A stretch of 64,000 nt of DNA, from contig CM029128.1 of assembly GCA_016859345.1 (NCBI GenBank), positions 19,614,104 to 19,678,103 of the forward strand. Reading direction: 5' to 3'. The notes beneath the pieces are model-generated. The model had not been told where the DNA came from and made no database searches. It was given only the letters and a program-made list of their open reading frames with translations. Position numbers and translations under genes: made by a program. Origin of the DNA: Istiophorus platypterus (lineage: Eukaryota; Chordata; Actinopteri; Istiophoriformes; Istiophoridae). This document shows positions 48,154-59,828 of the stretch, piece after piece; within the stretch, counting starts at the first letter, position 1; every line of letters begins with the position of its first letter.

Positions 48154-48335
48154 TTTATTTAAATATAACTGGTCTGTAAAAGCCTCATAAATGATACACA
48201 AATAATCACAGAAATATTGGCTTAACAGATTAAGATCAAAAAAGATTAGGCCTTGGCTGTCCGTGTTTGGCCCTGCAGTGGAAAGTGGCTCGGGAGGGGG
48301 CTTTTTGCACCTGGATGCAGCATGCACTCTTTATT
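48154..48335 (-). promoter_or_regulatory. spp1: Candidate polyadenylation signals of spp1
   Basis: On the minus strand AATAAA occurs at 48335-48330 and again at 48159-48154, about 46 and 222 bases after the stop codon. Either could end the transcript. Confidence 0.45.
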
Positions 48336-48380
48336 TGAATGTGAAACCACAGTCCACAACATTTCCTTAATGAGTGGTGC

Positions 48381-51300
48381 TTATTTGGCAGTAACGACCA
48401 CTGGCACGTCAGTGGTGGTGTCAGGTCTCGCCCCATCCTCATCCGAATCACTCTCAGAGCTGTCACTCTCGTCTGAGTCACTGTCGGCGGCTCCGGGCGT
48501 GGCCGTGGCCTCCTCGCTGCTCTGACTCTCCTCGTCCTCGGAATCCTGGCTGGCGCTGGCGCTGTTGCTTGAGGTGTTGGCGCTCTGGTCTTCCTCCTCT
48601 TCCTGTGTGGCACTGGAGCTTTCACTCTCACTGGTAGTGGCGTCGCTGATGCTAACCTCACTGGGGCTCGCTTCGCTGGGGCTAGCGCTGTCCTGCTCCT
48701 CAGGAAGGGAGGCCTGGCGGGGGCCGAGTTCCTGGAAAGAGGCATCTAGGCCCTGGCTCTCCATGTCAGGTGTGCTGGTGTCCTCCTCCAGAATTTCAGA
48801 GTGAACGTGAAGAGCCTAAAGGTGAGGTAGAGGCAGGAACTGTTACTGTCTGTCACAGAAGGAACTGAAGGTTTTAGTTACAGTGTAAGCAAGGAGTGAA
48901 AGGAGTTGAAGTGTCATCTGAGCTACAAGCACTGAGAGCTAAACTGCTGAACTTTGAGCTGAAGTGCAAATGCTGAAAGGAGTTTAAAATGAGTTCTAGT
49001 GAATGACAATGGTCCAGCTCAACTTAAGCACAAGCTCCCGTCTGCCACATTTTAAATACCGTGCATGAGTCCTTTAACATTAATAATGGCAGCTCAGCAT
49101 GAGGTTACACTGTTCTCACTGTTCTCACTGTTCTCACTGTTACACTGTTCATGTGCTTACACTCATCCAGACTCCAGGTACACAAACTATTCAAAAATAT
49201 AGTTTTTGTTTTTTTTTAAACTAGCAGTGAATCTGGGCTGAGAGCCGTGTGTGCCATACGTGTTCTTTTTTTTTTGAAGATTCTTGACTGACTTGCATGT
49301 TGAGTTTCAGGCTACTAACGTCTGGTATTTGTGTTCTACAGCAGCCTGATACCACATTTTATCTAATTTGGACTCTACTGATGGCCTGTTATACCACAAA
49401 AACTCAAACTAACCTTTACCTTGTACACCTTTGGTGACTTCTCAACCTCGTTGCCATCGATCATGTCGTTGCCTATTTTCTTTCCTGTGTTGATAAACTC
49501 ATAGGACTTGTAGGGAGCAGGGATCTTGTGGTAGGATTTGTCCTCCACGTAGATGATGGATTTGTAGTCACTGGGGTAGCCTCCTATGTTGTCGCCACGG
49601 GCTGTCTCCGTGTCAGTGACAATGGTGGGAACGATGGGACCCACAGTGGTTTCAGCCACAGGCTCCTCTGTGGTCACGGCCTCCTCTGTGATGATCACTG
49701 GGCTGACAGTCGTTGGAGCCACGGTTGAGGACTCGTCCGACTCTGAGCTGTCACTGGATTCATCCTCCTCCTCTTCAGTTTCCTGAAGACACAGAGTATA
49801 GACGAGAGCTGTCAGAGGATCGTGTGGTAAAAATGTGATTTGGTGTCCATGCAGGTAACAGGATCAGAAGCTAAGTATGGGTTGAAGTGAAATTTGTCTT
49901 TACATGCTGTGTCACCAGTTGTGCAGCTCATGGCTTTGAAAATATCATTCGCTATCTTACTACTGGTCTCTATCTGAAGAGAAGTAATAGAAAACCAGAA
50001 TATTAGAATATTAGTTCTGTTGGAAAAAAGTAGAAACAAAAATATCTTCGTGCCAGTAGGGTTTGGAAAAGCTGGCAATGTACAACATCCAGCAAAAACA
50101 GTTTTAGCCTATGATTCTCGGGGCATCCGTGGTTACAGTTCAGAAACCTCTCTATAACATCTGCATATGTCGCAGTGTCTGGGCAGTTACTGGTCTACTG
50201 GTAGTGAGTAGGCTTCATACCGTATATACAGACTATTATACAGCCCACATGCAAGCACACAGGCTGTGGCCCTCACTACTAAAATCATCTACAAACTAGA
50301 GAAAAATGACATCATTTAGGAGGTTGCTTGTATCAGTAATTAAATTATCCTCCTGCAATATCAGTCATTAGTTTCTTACCCTGAATTTCCCTTGTTGTAG
50401 CACAGACCATTCAAAATTTGATGGGAGATTTTAACAAAGGCTCATTTGTTAGATTCATTCAACATGTCCATGAAATTTTAAGAAAAAATTGCTGTATTTG
50501 GAGCAAAGTTGTTACTGGTAAGTTTTTACTCACACTTTCCTCTGAATCATCGTCGTCATCACTGTCGTCACTGTCACTGCTGTCACTGCTGTCACTGGTG
50601 ACAGTGGCTGTATCTGGGGCTGAGGTTGAGGTTGTGTCTGCACTGTCAGATGTGACTTCTGGAGCCAGGACCTCTGCTGCTGCCTGTGGCCAAAATCGTT
50701 AATACGTTGAGTCATAAACGTCACCAGGTGTGGTCAAGATCAGCAGTTCTGGTAAATTATGATTGATTTGATTTTAATCGTTGATGAGACGACTCTCACC
50801 TTATTCTGGTCTGAACTGTCTTTGCTCTCGTCTGAGCTGGAGGCAGCTGCTGCTACAATGTTCTGCAACATCGAGAGAAGCAGTTTATTTGAATAATCCT
50901 CCTTTTACCTTTCAGTGCTTTGCTGTACAGAGAGTCAGTGTGCTGAGAAAAAAGGGAGCCTGCTTTGATCCCCCGGGAAGATGGAGAGACCCTGTGCTCC
51001 ACAACCTGCCCTTTAATTCTCAGAGAAGAGATATTCTGACAGGGAATCATGGATTAAGGCACCATGGGCCCCGGGGGCAGAAATAAGCAATCGTGCCCCC
51101 TTTGACCACCTTTTCTTTCCTCTCTTTGTGCATTGACACACAGGTAAGAAAGGGCAATATTGCACTTTCGTCAGGACAGATTTACAAAAAATAATACTAA
51201 TAATAAGGCATCCTGACTCCAACACAACACCTGGATCCTACACTTCCTCCAGTGCAAATAAAAAGCATCTCTTATGAGACCTTGCCTGCCTGCTAAATGC

Positions 51301-52177
51301 TGCCATTATTTCAAACTCTAAACCTCCAGTTTGTAACTCTGGCTTTCTGTTAGAAATATAAACTCCAGTCCAAGATAACCCTGAAAATATCAGGATCACC
51401 ACTTACATTTCAGTGTTTTTGCTGTGCTATTTCTGAATCTAGAATACAAATGAAATCCGGGTCTTTTGGGGTTCCTTGTGGGTCTAGGGCCCAGGGGCAG
51501 TTGTCTGTTTGCCTGATCAGTAATTCTATCTTAAGAGACTGGGTTGTAAAAGAACATGTCTATCCACAGAAATAGCGAAAAAGTACTGAGAGGAGGAAAG
51601 AAGAGAAAACAGAAAAATAAAGAGATGAGAGCAGAGGAGATGAAAAGGAGAATTAATGAAAACAGAACATGAAATAAAGAAGAGTAGATTAAACCTGAGA
51701 AAGTGAAAAAAGAAAGAATAAATGAATGAAGTGAAGAAATATTTTACCTGTACAGGTGTTGCTGTTGCTGCTGCATGCTTCACCTGTGGAGAACATCAGT
51801 CAGTATGGATGTCTCTCGTTCTCTTTCTCTCTCTCTCTCTCTCTCACTCTCTCTCTCTCTCCCCCCTCCACTTCTTGCAAGATACTTACCGCTTCTTCAG
51901 AGCTCTCTGAACTGCTCACAGAACCTTTTCTTGCCTAAAAAGCAAAGAATCATACATATATGTAAAAAATGACTCAGAAACCGGATAAATCAAGTAAATA
52001 CAACAAAATTGTTGTCAAAATCAATTCAAATTACTGTAAAAAATGTATTTTTTATCTAAAATAAAGATTTCAGTTTAGCAGAGGTTATGTTTAATGTTTA
52101 ACTTGTCAGAGAAAATAACTCACTGGTCGGCAGAGAACCGTGGCGAAGAGCAGAATGAAAACAACGGCCACTTTCAT
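48381..52177 (-). CDS. spp1: Osteopontin (secreted phosphoprotein 1), 381 aa
   Basis: Coding exons on the minus strand: 52177-52124, 51934-51890, 51783-51748, 50862-50800, 50683-50534, 49782-49420, 48815-48381. All introns are phase 0. Residues 1-16 are a signal peptide (MKVAVVFILLFATVLC, then RP). Residues 24-32 carry the phosphorylation cluster VSSSESSEE typical of SCPP exon 3. Residues 97-116 are Asp/Ser-rich. Exon 7 has the integrin motif ARGDN (RGD at 178-180) followed by GGYPSDYKSIIYVEDK and PYKSYEF, blocks I recognise from fish osteopontins. The last exon is Ser/Glu/Asp-rich and ends VPVVVTAK. Osteopontin is a secreted, heavily phosphorylated glycoprotein that binds hydroxyapatite and calcium and links integrins to mineralising matrix. 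The gene looks intact, with good splice sites throughout. It faces scpp1 tail to tail. Confidence 0.95.
49591..49599 (-). other. spp1: RGD integrin-binding codons of spp1
   Basis: CGT GGC GAC on the minus strand, residues 178-180, in the context TARGDNIGGYPSDY. RGD is the cell-attachment motif of osteopontins; its presence in the middle of exon 7 supports the identity and a working integrin site. Confidence 0.93.
51825..51862. repeat. (CT)n microsatellite in an spp1 intron
   Basis: CT run with one CTCA interruption, in the intron between the second and third coding exons, only about 30 bases from the donor site at 51889; in the transcript it is a GA-rich run. Confidence 0.95.
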
Positions 52178-53029
52178 TGTGTTACAGTACGGTGTCTGGA
52201 TGGAAGGAAAAGAAGAAACACACAGGTTGAAGCTACACAATAAAACCTCACATTATAAAACAATAAAACAACAAAGCATAAACACATTAAACTGAGCACC
52301 AAAAGACTTGACCGGAGGACAAAACTTCCAGGAAGCACAGAGACATTTCAGATTTAAAAATAATTGCAAGTTTTGTCAGTAAATGCTCTCACCCAGATGC
52401 CTTCCTAGAAATGGACGCTGCATGGTTACATGGCAGTTAACTAGCAATGATAATCCAGGCTTAAAATTGTCTTAAAAGTGTCTTGCAGACCCTAAAGGGT
52501 CTTGCAGATAACCCAAGTTAAAATGGTTATGTTCTGCAAACAAAATACTAAAAACAACAAAACTTATTGCACCTTCTTTTAAGCGATGGGACATGTTTTT
52601 CTTGAAATCAGGCAGAAATCCACTCGAATTCAATACCTTGTTTGAGGATTTTTATAAATAGTAAGTTGAAGAAGCATAGAATAAGGAAAAACTGCTAAAC
52701 TATGTTGGATTGTGTCAAAATTTAGTGTGTACAGCCACAGTAACACAGTACTTTTACTGAGATAGATCAGCAAATATCAGTATTATATGTGAGGCTTTTC
52801 ACTACAAGTATTAAATTTTGTTCACTGCTGCTTTAAACAACATCATGTTTCCTCCTCCCTTCTTGTGGCTCTAGTTTTTGTGTTAGCAGTGGGCGGAGCA
52901 GTCTGAGTGTCTGCTTCTGTCTTTAATGATGGACTCTTCCTATACTATGTAATTCTCTAGGTTATAACTGGAAAGCCACAGTGCTGCAGAAACATGACGG
53001 ACGCCCTTGTGACTGTATGTATGTGTGTA

Positions 53030-53260
53030 CTTCTGCACATCTGTCTTTGTGACAACCAGTTTGGTTTTTAGACCTTGAGTTTATGGCGGTTTTCGTAAAG
53101 TGCAGCCATTCTGCCCAGCCCTCGCTACGGCTGTCTGAAAATTCAGTTTAGCTTTAGAGTTAAGACTAGAATTACATTTAAGGTGAATCTGGATTTAGGG
53201 GCTAGGAAGTGTTTTATTTCGAAGAAGCGTCCTCACAAGCATAGTAGCAGGAGTGATAAC
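53030..53260 (+). repeat. Interspersed repeat, decayed copy, in spp1 intron 1
   Basis: Runs TTAGAGTTAAGACTAGAATT, GGATTTAGGGGCTAGGAAGT and CGTCCTCACAAGCATAGTAG, the same order as the reverse complement of 9240-9490. The first spp1 intron (52196-55490) is otherwise without recognisable genes; it also holds a Tc1-like fragment. Confidence 0.55.
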
Positions 53261-54744
53261 TGACGATTTCAATTTTGAGGTTAAGAATATAGGATTATAG
53301 GATTTTGTCTGGTCTTCTAGTCTTTGATAGGAAATAAACTTATTGCTTTCTTGTTAAATGGCAGGTGAGAAGATTGATACCAATCTCATATCTTTACTTT
53401 AAAAATGTAGCTGAAGCTAGAAGTAGATTTGCTTATCTTCAAGACTAGAGGAAAACAGCTTTGATATCATCATCAAAAATGTGGAAAAGGATTTTAGAAA
53501 TTTTGAATTTTAAAACAACTATTTCTACATGTCTCCATCTGGTGATTGAAAAACACCATTGTTTCAATTTTATTATCATGATTATTAATATCTTTACTTT
53601 TGATTTTGCCCTTGTTTTATTATAGTTGTACAGTACAGATACAGCCGGGAAACATGGAGAAAAAAAGAGAATTATGACTATAAAGGTTCCCGGCTAGAAC
53701 CAAACTGCGGTAATGTGGTATTCACCTCAACAACTGGGATGCCCCCAGCTGTACCAGCTCTTATTGTGAAAGTGGACTGAGGAGTCCACCAGGATGACAC
53801 CTCTCTACCAGGTAAACTCAAACACTTCACTAGTTAGTCTCTAGTTTCACACACTCTCTCAGGCTTGTAATTCAGCTTTAACTCTGAAACTCTGATGGAA
53901 TTTGATTTTTCTTTAGCAAACTAAAACATCTACCAGGTGAACCGAAACCTCTTTTACACTCCCTCAAGCACTTCAGTTAAAACCACTGTTGGCTGAGCTG
54001 GTGGTTATTCAGTATGTGTTTATTTAGTGTGGTTGGTCAGGGCAGGTCCTGGCCATGTGAGACATAATCCAGAGGTTAACTTCCTGCTGCCCACAGCTTC
54101 CGCCTCCTGTCCAAGTGTCGCCGTGACACTAATCAACCAATCAAACCGCCTCCGAGCAATCACGGACGGACTTCCGCCGACCGCGATAAACGTAAAAAAA
54201 GAATTTATATTAGCTATCGTTAGCTGTTGCTAAAGTTTATAGCAGATAAACAAACCCTCCTTGGGATTCATGTGAATATGCCTGACACCGACTTTAATTA
54301 TTTATAATGTAGTAAAATTTCTGTTTTAAAAAAATGAAATGACGCTGGAGTTCAAGAGAAAACTCTTTGAGTTACCATATCCCTAGTCTCTAAAGAAATG
54401 AGACTTTACTACTAATGATTTCTAAGCATTTTCTAGAAATTAGTGCCAGTATTTGGAAACCACACTATATAAAGCACATAATAGTGTTAGAAGCAAAACA
54501 AATGATGATTTCTACTGGAACTGAGTTTAACAAATCAAAACAAATAGGGTTTTTTTCACTTATTTTTAGGAGAGTAAAACTTTTTGGACTTTACAAACTA
54601 AAGTATTTTAGTTTTTTTTCTTAAAGAAAGATTCAGGAGAAAATAAAAAACTGAATAAATATTTTTCTTGAGAGGCATTTTTGCAGTGTAGCTCTGGAGT
54701 ACATCTGTAAAATGCAGTCTCTATGGAAGAAATCCACAAAGAGC

Positions 54745-55165
54745 ACACATTATATGGTCAGAAGTATATAGACACCTGGCATGTTCACCTTATACAATAC
54801 GGTGGTTGGACATGTGATTCCAGAACCGTGGCCGTTAATCTGCTGCTATAAAAGCCTCTACTCTTATGGTTTCAGATTCCCCACAGGCTGCAGGGCTTTG
54901 CTCACATTCAGCAACAACAGCATCAGTGAGTCCAGCTCTGATGTTGGGTTTTAAGGCCTGGCTCTCCAGCTGTGTTCTAGTTCATACCAAAGGTGTTGGA
55001 TGAGGTTGAGCTCAGGACTCTGTGCAGACCACTGAAGTTCTTTCACACCAAACTGGGAATACTATTTTTATATTTTATATGGAGCTGGCTTTCAGCATAG
55101 GAGCATTGCAGTGTTGAAACAGGAAAGAACTAAACACAAACTGTTGCAGAGTTTAAAGCAAACTA
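54745..55165 (-). mobile_element. Tc1/mariner-like transposase fragment in spp1 intron 1
   Basis: On the minus strand 55013-54987 reads ELNLIQHLW, matching the 'DLNPIQHLW' box of Tc1-type transposases with the catalytic Asp replaced by Glu. Flanking sequence (YELEHSWRARP, then a stop) continues the match with breaks. It lies in the same direction as spp1 but is plainly inactive. Confidence 0.7.
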
Positions 55166-55490
55166 TTGCCTAAAAAAACCCAGTATGCTAAGTGGCCCAA
55201 ACCACCAAAATCAGCCCAGACCTAAAATGCACAAAAGGATGTAACCTGGGTAGATCACATACTTTTATCTGTATTGTGTATTTTACATGCATAAAGAACT
55301 TGCATTTCAGTGCTTTTCAACGTGACAAGTTTTTGAATGTTACATTCTTTAAGCTTAAAAAAAGCCCGTTTCTAGCAAATATAAACCTGCAGTTTCACCT
55401 CTCATCACATCACCAGTGCTGCAGAAAAAGTCCCACCAAGCACTGTACACAATAAATACCACACTCGGTTTGATAAATCTTCATCCTTAC

Positions 55491-55680
55491 CTTGTTTTTA
55501 GTTGGAGGAAGCTTCCAGAGTTCAGGGATGTCAAGCAGAAACAGACAGACCTGGATATCTCCTTGGTTTCCCTGGATGTTGTGCGCTGCTCGGTGATGGT
55601 GCCCCTAAAACCATGGCAAGGTTTATAAACCCTCCAGCCTCTGGCAGCAGCCAATCGGCTTGGACCTTGTGATGTCATGA
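55491..55680 (-). promoter_or_regulatory. spp1: spp1 promoter and non-coding exon 1
   Basis: Read on the minus strand: a CRE-like TGACATCA (55677-55670), an ATTGG inverted CCAAT box (55655-55651), and a TATA box TTTATAAA (55629-55622). The TATA box is the centre of a perfect 12-bp palindrome, GGTTTATAAACC (55620-55631). Transcription should start near 55592. Exon 1, about 55592-55491, has no coding role and ends AACAAG before GTAAGG. Exon 2 begins at 52195, 18 bases before the ATG, after CCATCCAG. Spacing and order are those of a strong, regulated TATA promoter. Confidence 0.8.
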
Positions 55681-55856
55681 GGTTAACCGCTCCGTGGTAC
55701 ACCTCTCCTCTCCCTCTCCCACTCTTCCTGTGGTTTGTGCTGTGGTGGAGTGGGGGCAAACACACATACACACACAATGCAAAGACAAATACATGGATGA
55801 AGGTATGCAGACACATACAGCCCAGACAGAAGCATGTGAATGTACTCTTTCTCTTT

Positions 55857-55860
<4 letters not shown>

Positions 55861-55915
<55 letters not shown>
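55861..55915. repeat. (CA)27 microsatellite upstream of spp1
   Basis: Uninterrupted CA repeat about 230 bp upstream of the spp1 TATA box. More degenerate CA-rich sequence continues toward the promoter (55760-55850). Confidence 0.97.
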
Positions 55916-55917
<2 letters not shown>

Positions 55918-56249
55918 CTTCTTGTTGTGTATCAAGTTAATTTAAGGACATGTAGTGACAGGCACTGGGAAAAAACAGCAGCGTATAGCGGCAGTGGTAT
56001 GACAGTGATTCAGCTTCCTCGCAGACAGGAAAATCATCTGACTAAGGTCTCTCTGGGTAATTGAGAATTTGTCTCTGACACCAGACAGATATAGACTGTC
56101 AAACACGGGGGAGGGAAAGTTTTTATTTTTTTCTTTCTGTGTTTAAAACCAGAGCAGATAAAGAAATGGATAGAGAAGAACTAAGAAAATCAAAGGAAAA
56201 CTAATCAAAACTAATCTAATCTAAAATATATACATGTAATTAATATGTG

Positions 56250-56250
<1 letters not shown>

Positions 56251-56301
<51 letters not shown>
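56251..56301. repeat. (TA)n microsatellite
   Basis: About 25 uninterrupted TA units. Confidence 0.97.
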
Positions 56302-56304
<3 letters not shown>

Positions 56305-56599
56305 AAATAGGATGATTATTTTACTGTTGTCCTCGGCATCATTGTTTTATGTCTTAATAATTGTAACAATATGAAACTCAAACACTGGAAACAGGCAACA
56401 TCAGCTGTCTGTGACACCAGGCAAAAGCTAATCATAGTATCCACAGGGAAGCAAAGGTCAAAGGTCGTCAGCCAGGAGTCATGGACTTGCACAGAGAAAG
56501 ATCAAGTAGGACATTCATGAGACCAGAGACCATCTTTGAACTGACCACTTCCTGTTATCACATGAGCCCTCGCCACAAAAAGTGAGCAAAAGTCATCCA

Positions 56600-56800
56600 C
56601 TGATGAAGACCATGAGATGCAGTCAAAAGTATTCTTAAAGCTAGTAAGTGGGCCTTCATAAGTGGATAATGAAACTGCCATTAGTAGTTGGGGTCAGTAG
56701 TGGCAAAACGTCAAATGCACAGTTTTTGAGATATTTCTTTTTGGACTACAGTGGTGGGTGGACTGAGAAAACAACATTACCATCCGTGGGGCTGGAAAAT
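56600..56800 (+). repeat. Dispersed repeat family copy, worn
   Basis: Carries TTTTTGAGATATTTCTTTTT, GGACTACAGTGGTGGGTGGA and ACATTACCATCCGTGGGGCT, the end of the family seen at 22800-23345. Confidence 0.6.
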
Positions 56801-57849
56801 TTTTCACAAAACTCATGAGTGAGTCAGTCAGACACACCGACTCAGCGTAAGGTGATTTTTAGGGGAGTGATGACAACTAAACAGATACATGTCGAATTGA
56901 GTCTGCTCTTTATTTTGTGCGTTCTTGCCACAAATGGTGATATCAACCAGATTAAGGCTTGATTGTGATGTTAACAAATACTGATAGTTGCGTATTTGTG
57001 TCACAAATAAACGATATAGGATGTATTTCCTTTAATGTAAAAAATAAATCTTCTGTTAATGTTAATTGACTTAATATTTGTTTCATTAAGTTTTAATAGA
57101 TAAATGTAAAAAAAAAAAAGCGAACAATGATTTCTGCTTATTCCAATGTTCAGTTATTAAAACAATCCTTTTTTATTCATTGTTACTTGAAAATTTATAA
57201 TTTTTCATAATTGCCCTAAACTTACTTCAAATCTGAATATGTATCATCCAGCGTGAATTTGATTGCTGGTCACCATTTTGGCTCTATACCTTGGAAGTAA
57301 AGCTTAATGAGACAAAGATGGCTGAGGTTATTTTTTATAAAGAACAGTTAGTGTCATATGGGACGGAGATGCATTCTCTGAATTCTCATGTAATTTGTAT
57401 CTTACACTCGCAGATGACAGAATCATTAAATCTGATCGGCTGGTGTGGTTAAAGTTTCTGCTCAATTCAACCTGTAATTACAGTAAAATGTCTGAGTCTG
57501 TCTGTTTGATGTCTGACACACTTACATACTGGCTGGTTATATATACACTATATATAATCACATACTCTAGTGCAGACAAAATGCACTGACAAATACAACC
57601 AGACACCTGTACACCTACATATTTTAAGATTTTCTATGTAGACACAAACTCTGGTCTTATCTTTAACTATCTTACTTTGTGGTGTAGCAGTAGCTCGTTA
57701 CGATGTTGTGTGCTTGTGCATTAATGCTTGCACACTGTTGCAATATTACATGGCTTGTTAATAAATTCTAAATTTAATTTGTGTTTTTCAGTTGATCAAA
57801 TATGCGTAGCATGGACAGCGTGAAGGAAAGCTTGGAGGAAAGTTTAGGG

Positions 57850-57995
57850 ATTCGCCAAGCTGATTGTAATGAATATTTAAGAAAACATGAATTTATGAAC
57901 CTAATTTCCAATAGCTGTTGAGATAGTTCAGCCTGAACCTAAGTGGTGGACTGACCTACCAGCAGACAAACATGTCCATCCCTTGAGCCAAAATT
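57850..57995 (+). repeat. Dispersed repeat family copy, worn
   Basis: Carries CCAATAGCTGTTGAGATAGT, CCTGAACCTAAGTGGTGGAC and CATGTCCATCCCTTGAGCCA in family order. Confidence 0.65.
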
Positions 57996-57999
57996 TGTC

Positions 58000-59607
58000 A
58001 CATTCTCCCTGTTTTCATTCATCAGTGAACGAGCACTGATCTAATAAGTGGTAAATGCAGGTAAGATTGATATGGAACACAGTCTCTTACTTTCCACGAG
58101 CTATAGCGGGTGACTACATGCTGCATTGTAAAATTGGACGCATACCAAAATGCAGCGTCAAGGTGGTCACAAGCAGCAGAAGCTCCCCAACACAATGAGA
58201 CATGTTCCCATTGAAGGTTAAAAGGCAAAAGATCGCAGCAGCGCACGACCCTTCTTCTGTGAAATGTAGGGTCGATATAAACATCACTTTATTTACCGTT
58301 TTGGTAAAATTTCTAATGGGCCTAAATCAGTAATTCAGAGAAGCTGCAAATGAAGCTAATTCATAGGACATATGCAGACATTTAATTCCTTAAACATGCT
58401 AATCAAGACTAGTTTCTGTCAGCAGCATTAGTCACCGGGTTAATACACATCAACACTGACAGTCTGATTACAGTACCAGAGTGAGTCATGGCTCTGATAG
58501 TACAGATGTGTTCAACTCTGACAGCTTGATGAGTTCTGAGGCCTCAAGACTCACAAGTGTACTATTACACAACTGCTCAAATCAAAGCTTTCTTCTTCTG
58601 CCGACACACTGAGGTATGTTGCACATGAAACTGAGTTTTGTAGGAAAACTGTTGCTGTTTGATAATTGAAGGTTACATAACTTTTTAGTTTCTGTTTTTA
58701 GCGATGTGTGTGTTGAGGAGTTGACTTCTTATTCTTTCATTTTAATCGTTTTTCAATATATTTTTTTCACAGAATATGATTGACTATTTTATTAATTAGT
58801 TTTATGCTATTGTTTATTTGATAGGAGCACAGATAATTTGTAATTAATATCTAAAGCTTGAGCCCTGAAGCTGGAAATAATCACACATATTGTGCTGATT
58901 TACAAAAGAATGTTGTGTGTTGTTATCAGTGTGTGTGTAGAACTGAGTGATTCAGACTTACTTGAAAAGGATTAAAAGGGAAAAAAGCAGCACAAGAAAG
59001 CTCACAGACATGTCTAGGGTGAATATGTCAGGACTTGCTGGATAAAGTCTTTACCTCTGTTTTCATCAGAGAACCTTTTTTTTTAATGTGTGTAGAACTA
59101 ATAAAGAAGTATCCAGAGACACCAAACAGTCTGAAAAAGATGGAAACACTAACTGGGACAAACCACTTCAGCAACAAAGGAAAAAAAACAACCCATCAAT
59201 AAAATCATCAAACATGATGAGAGGAGGTTGGACTGAGACGTGTCTGGGACACGAGTCTCCCGTAAGGCCTCCTACAGTTTCCAACACTGGGACCAAAATC
59301 AGATATCAGTGGTTTGAGCTGATGTTGCTCATTGTTTATTTGGAAAACCCCAAAAGTGTTTCCTCATAGGTTAATGTCCCAAAAAAGGACCAAAGTAAAA
59401 CCAAAAACAGATCAAGTGAGCTAATATTCATACTGTGAATGTTTTTTTTAACCATATGTGTGATTGTATCTCATACTCTCTGCTTATTTGCCCCTGTGTT
59501 AAGTAGATATCTCAGTTTGCCATGTTCATTTCTGTCTTTTTCTGTCTGTGGTTTTGTTGTGTTTTTTTTGTCTATTGGTGCCCACATTATTGCATTCCCT
59601 AGATATG
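58000..59607. other. Intergenic spacer, no gene recognised
   Basis: No exon-like frame with a recognisable domain; the open frame at 59088-59369 (plus) is low in complexity and without splice context. Ordinary spacer. Confidence 0.4.
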
Positions 59608-59758
59608 CATGTGTGTGTGTGTGTGTGCGTATGCGTGTGTGTGTGCATGTGTGTGTGTGTCTGTGTCTGTGTGTATGTGTGTCTGTGTGTGTATGTGTGT
59701 CTGTGTGTGTACATGTGTGTGTATATATGTATGTGTGTGTGTGTTTGTGCGTGTGTGT

Positions 59759-59822
<64 letters not shown>
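59608..59822. repeat. Imperfect (GT)n array
   Basis: About 215 bp of GT with CT, AT and GC interruptions (for example GTCTGTGTGTGTATGTGT twice), then about 55 bp of pure GT at the right end. The purest part is at one end, as expected for an array growing there. Confidence 0.95.

Positions 59823-59828
<6 letters not shown>

Noticed and set aside
48236..48745. 169-residue Arg/Pro-rich frame on the minus strand over the last spp1 exon
   Set aside because: It is an alternative frame of the Ser/Glu/Asp-codon-rich osteopontin exon; the osteopontin frame joins seven exons in phase and has the family motifs.
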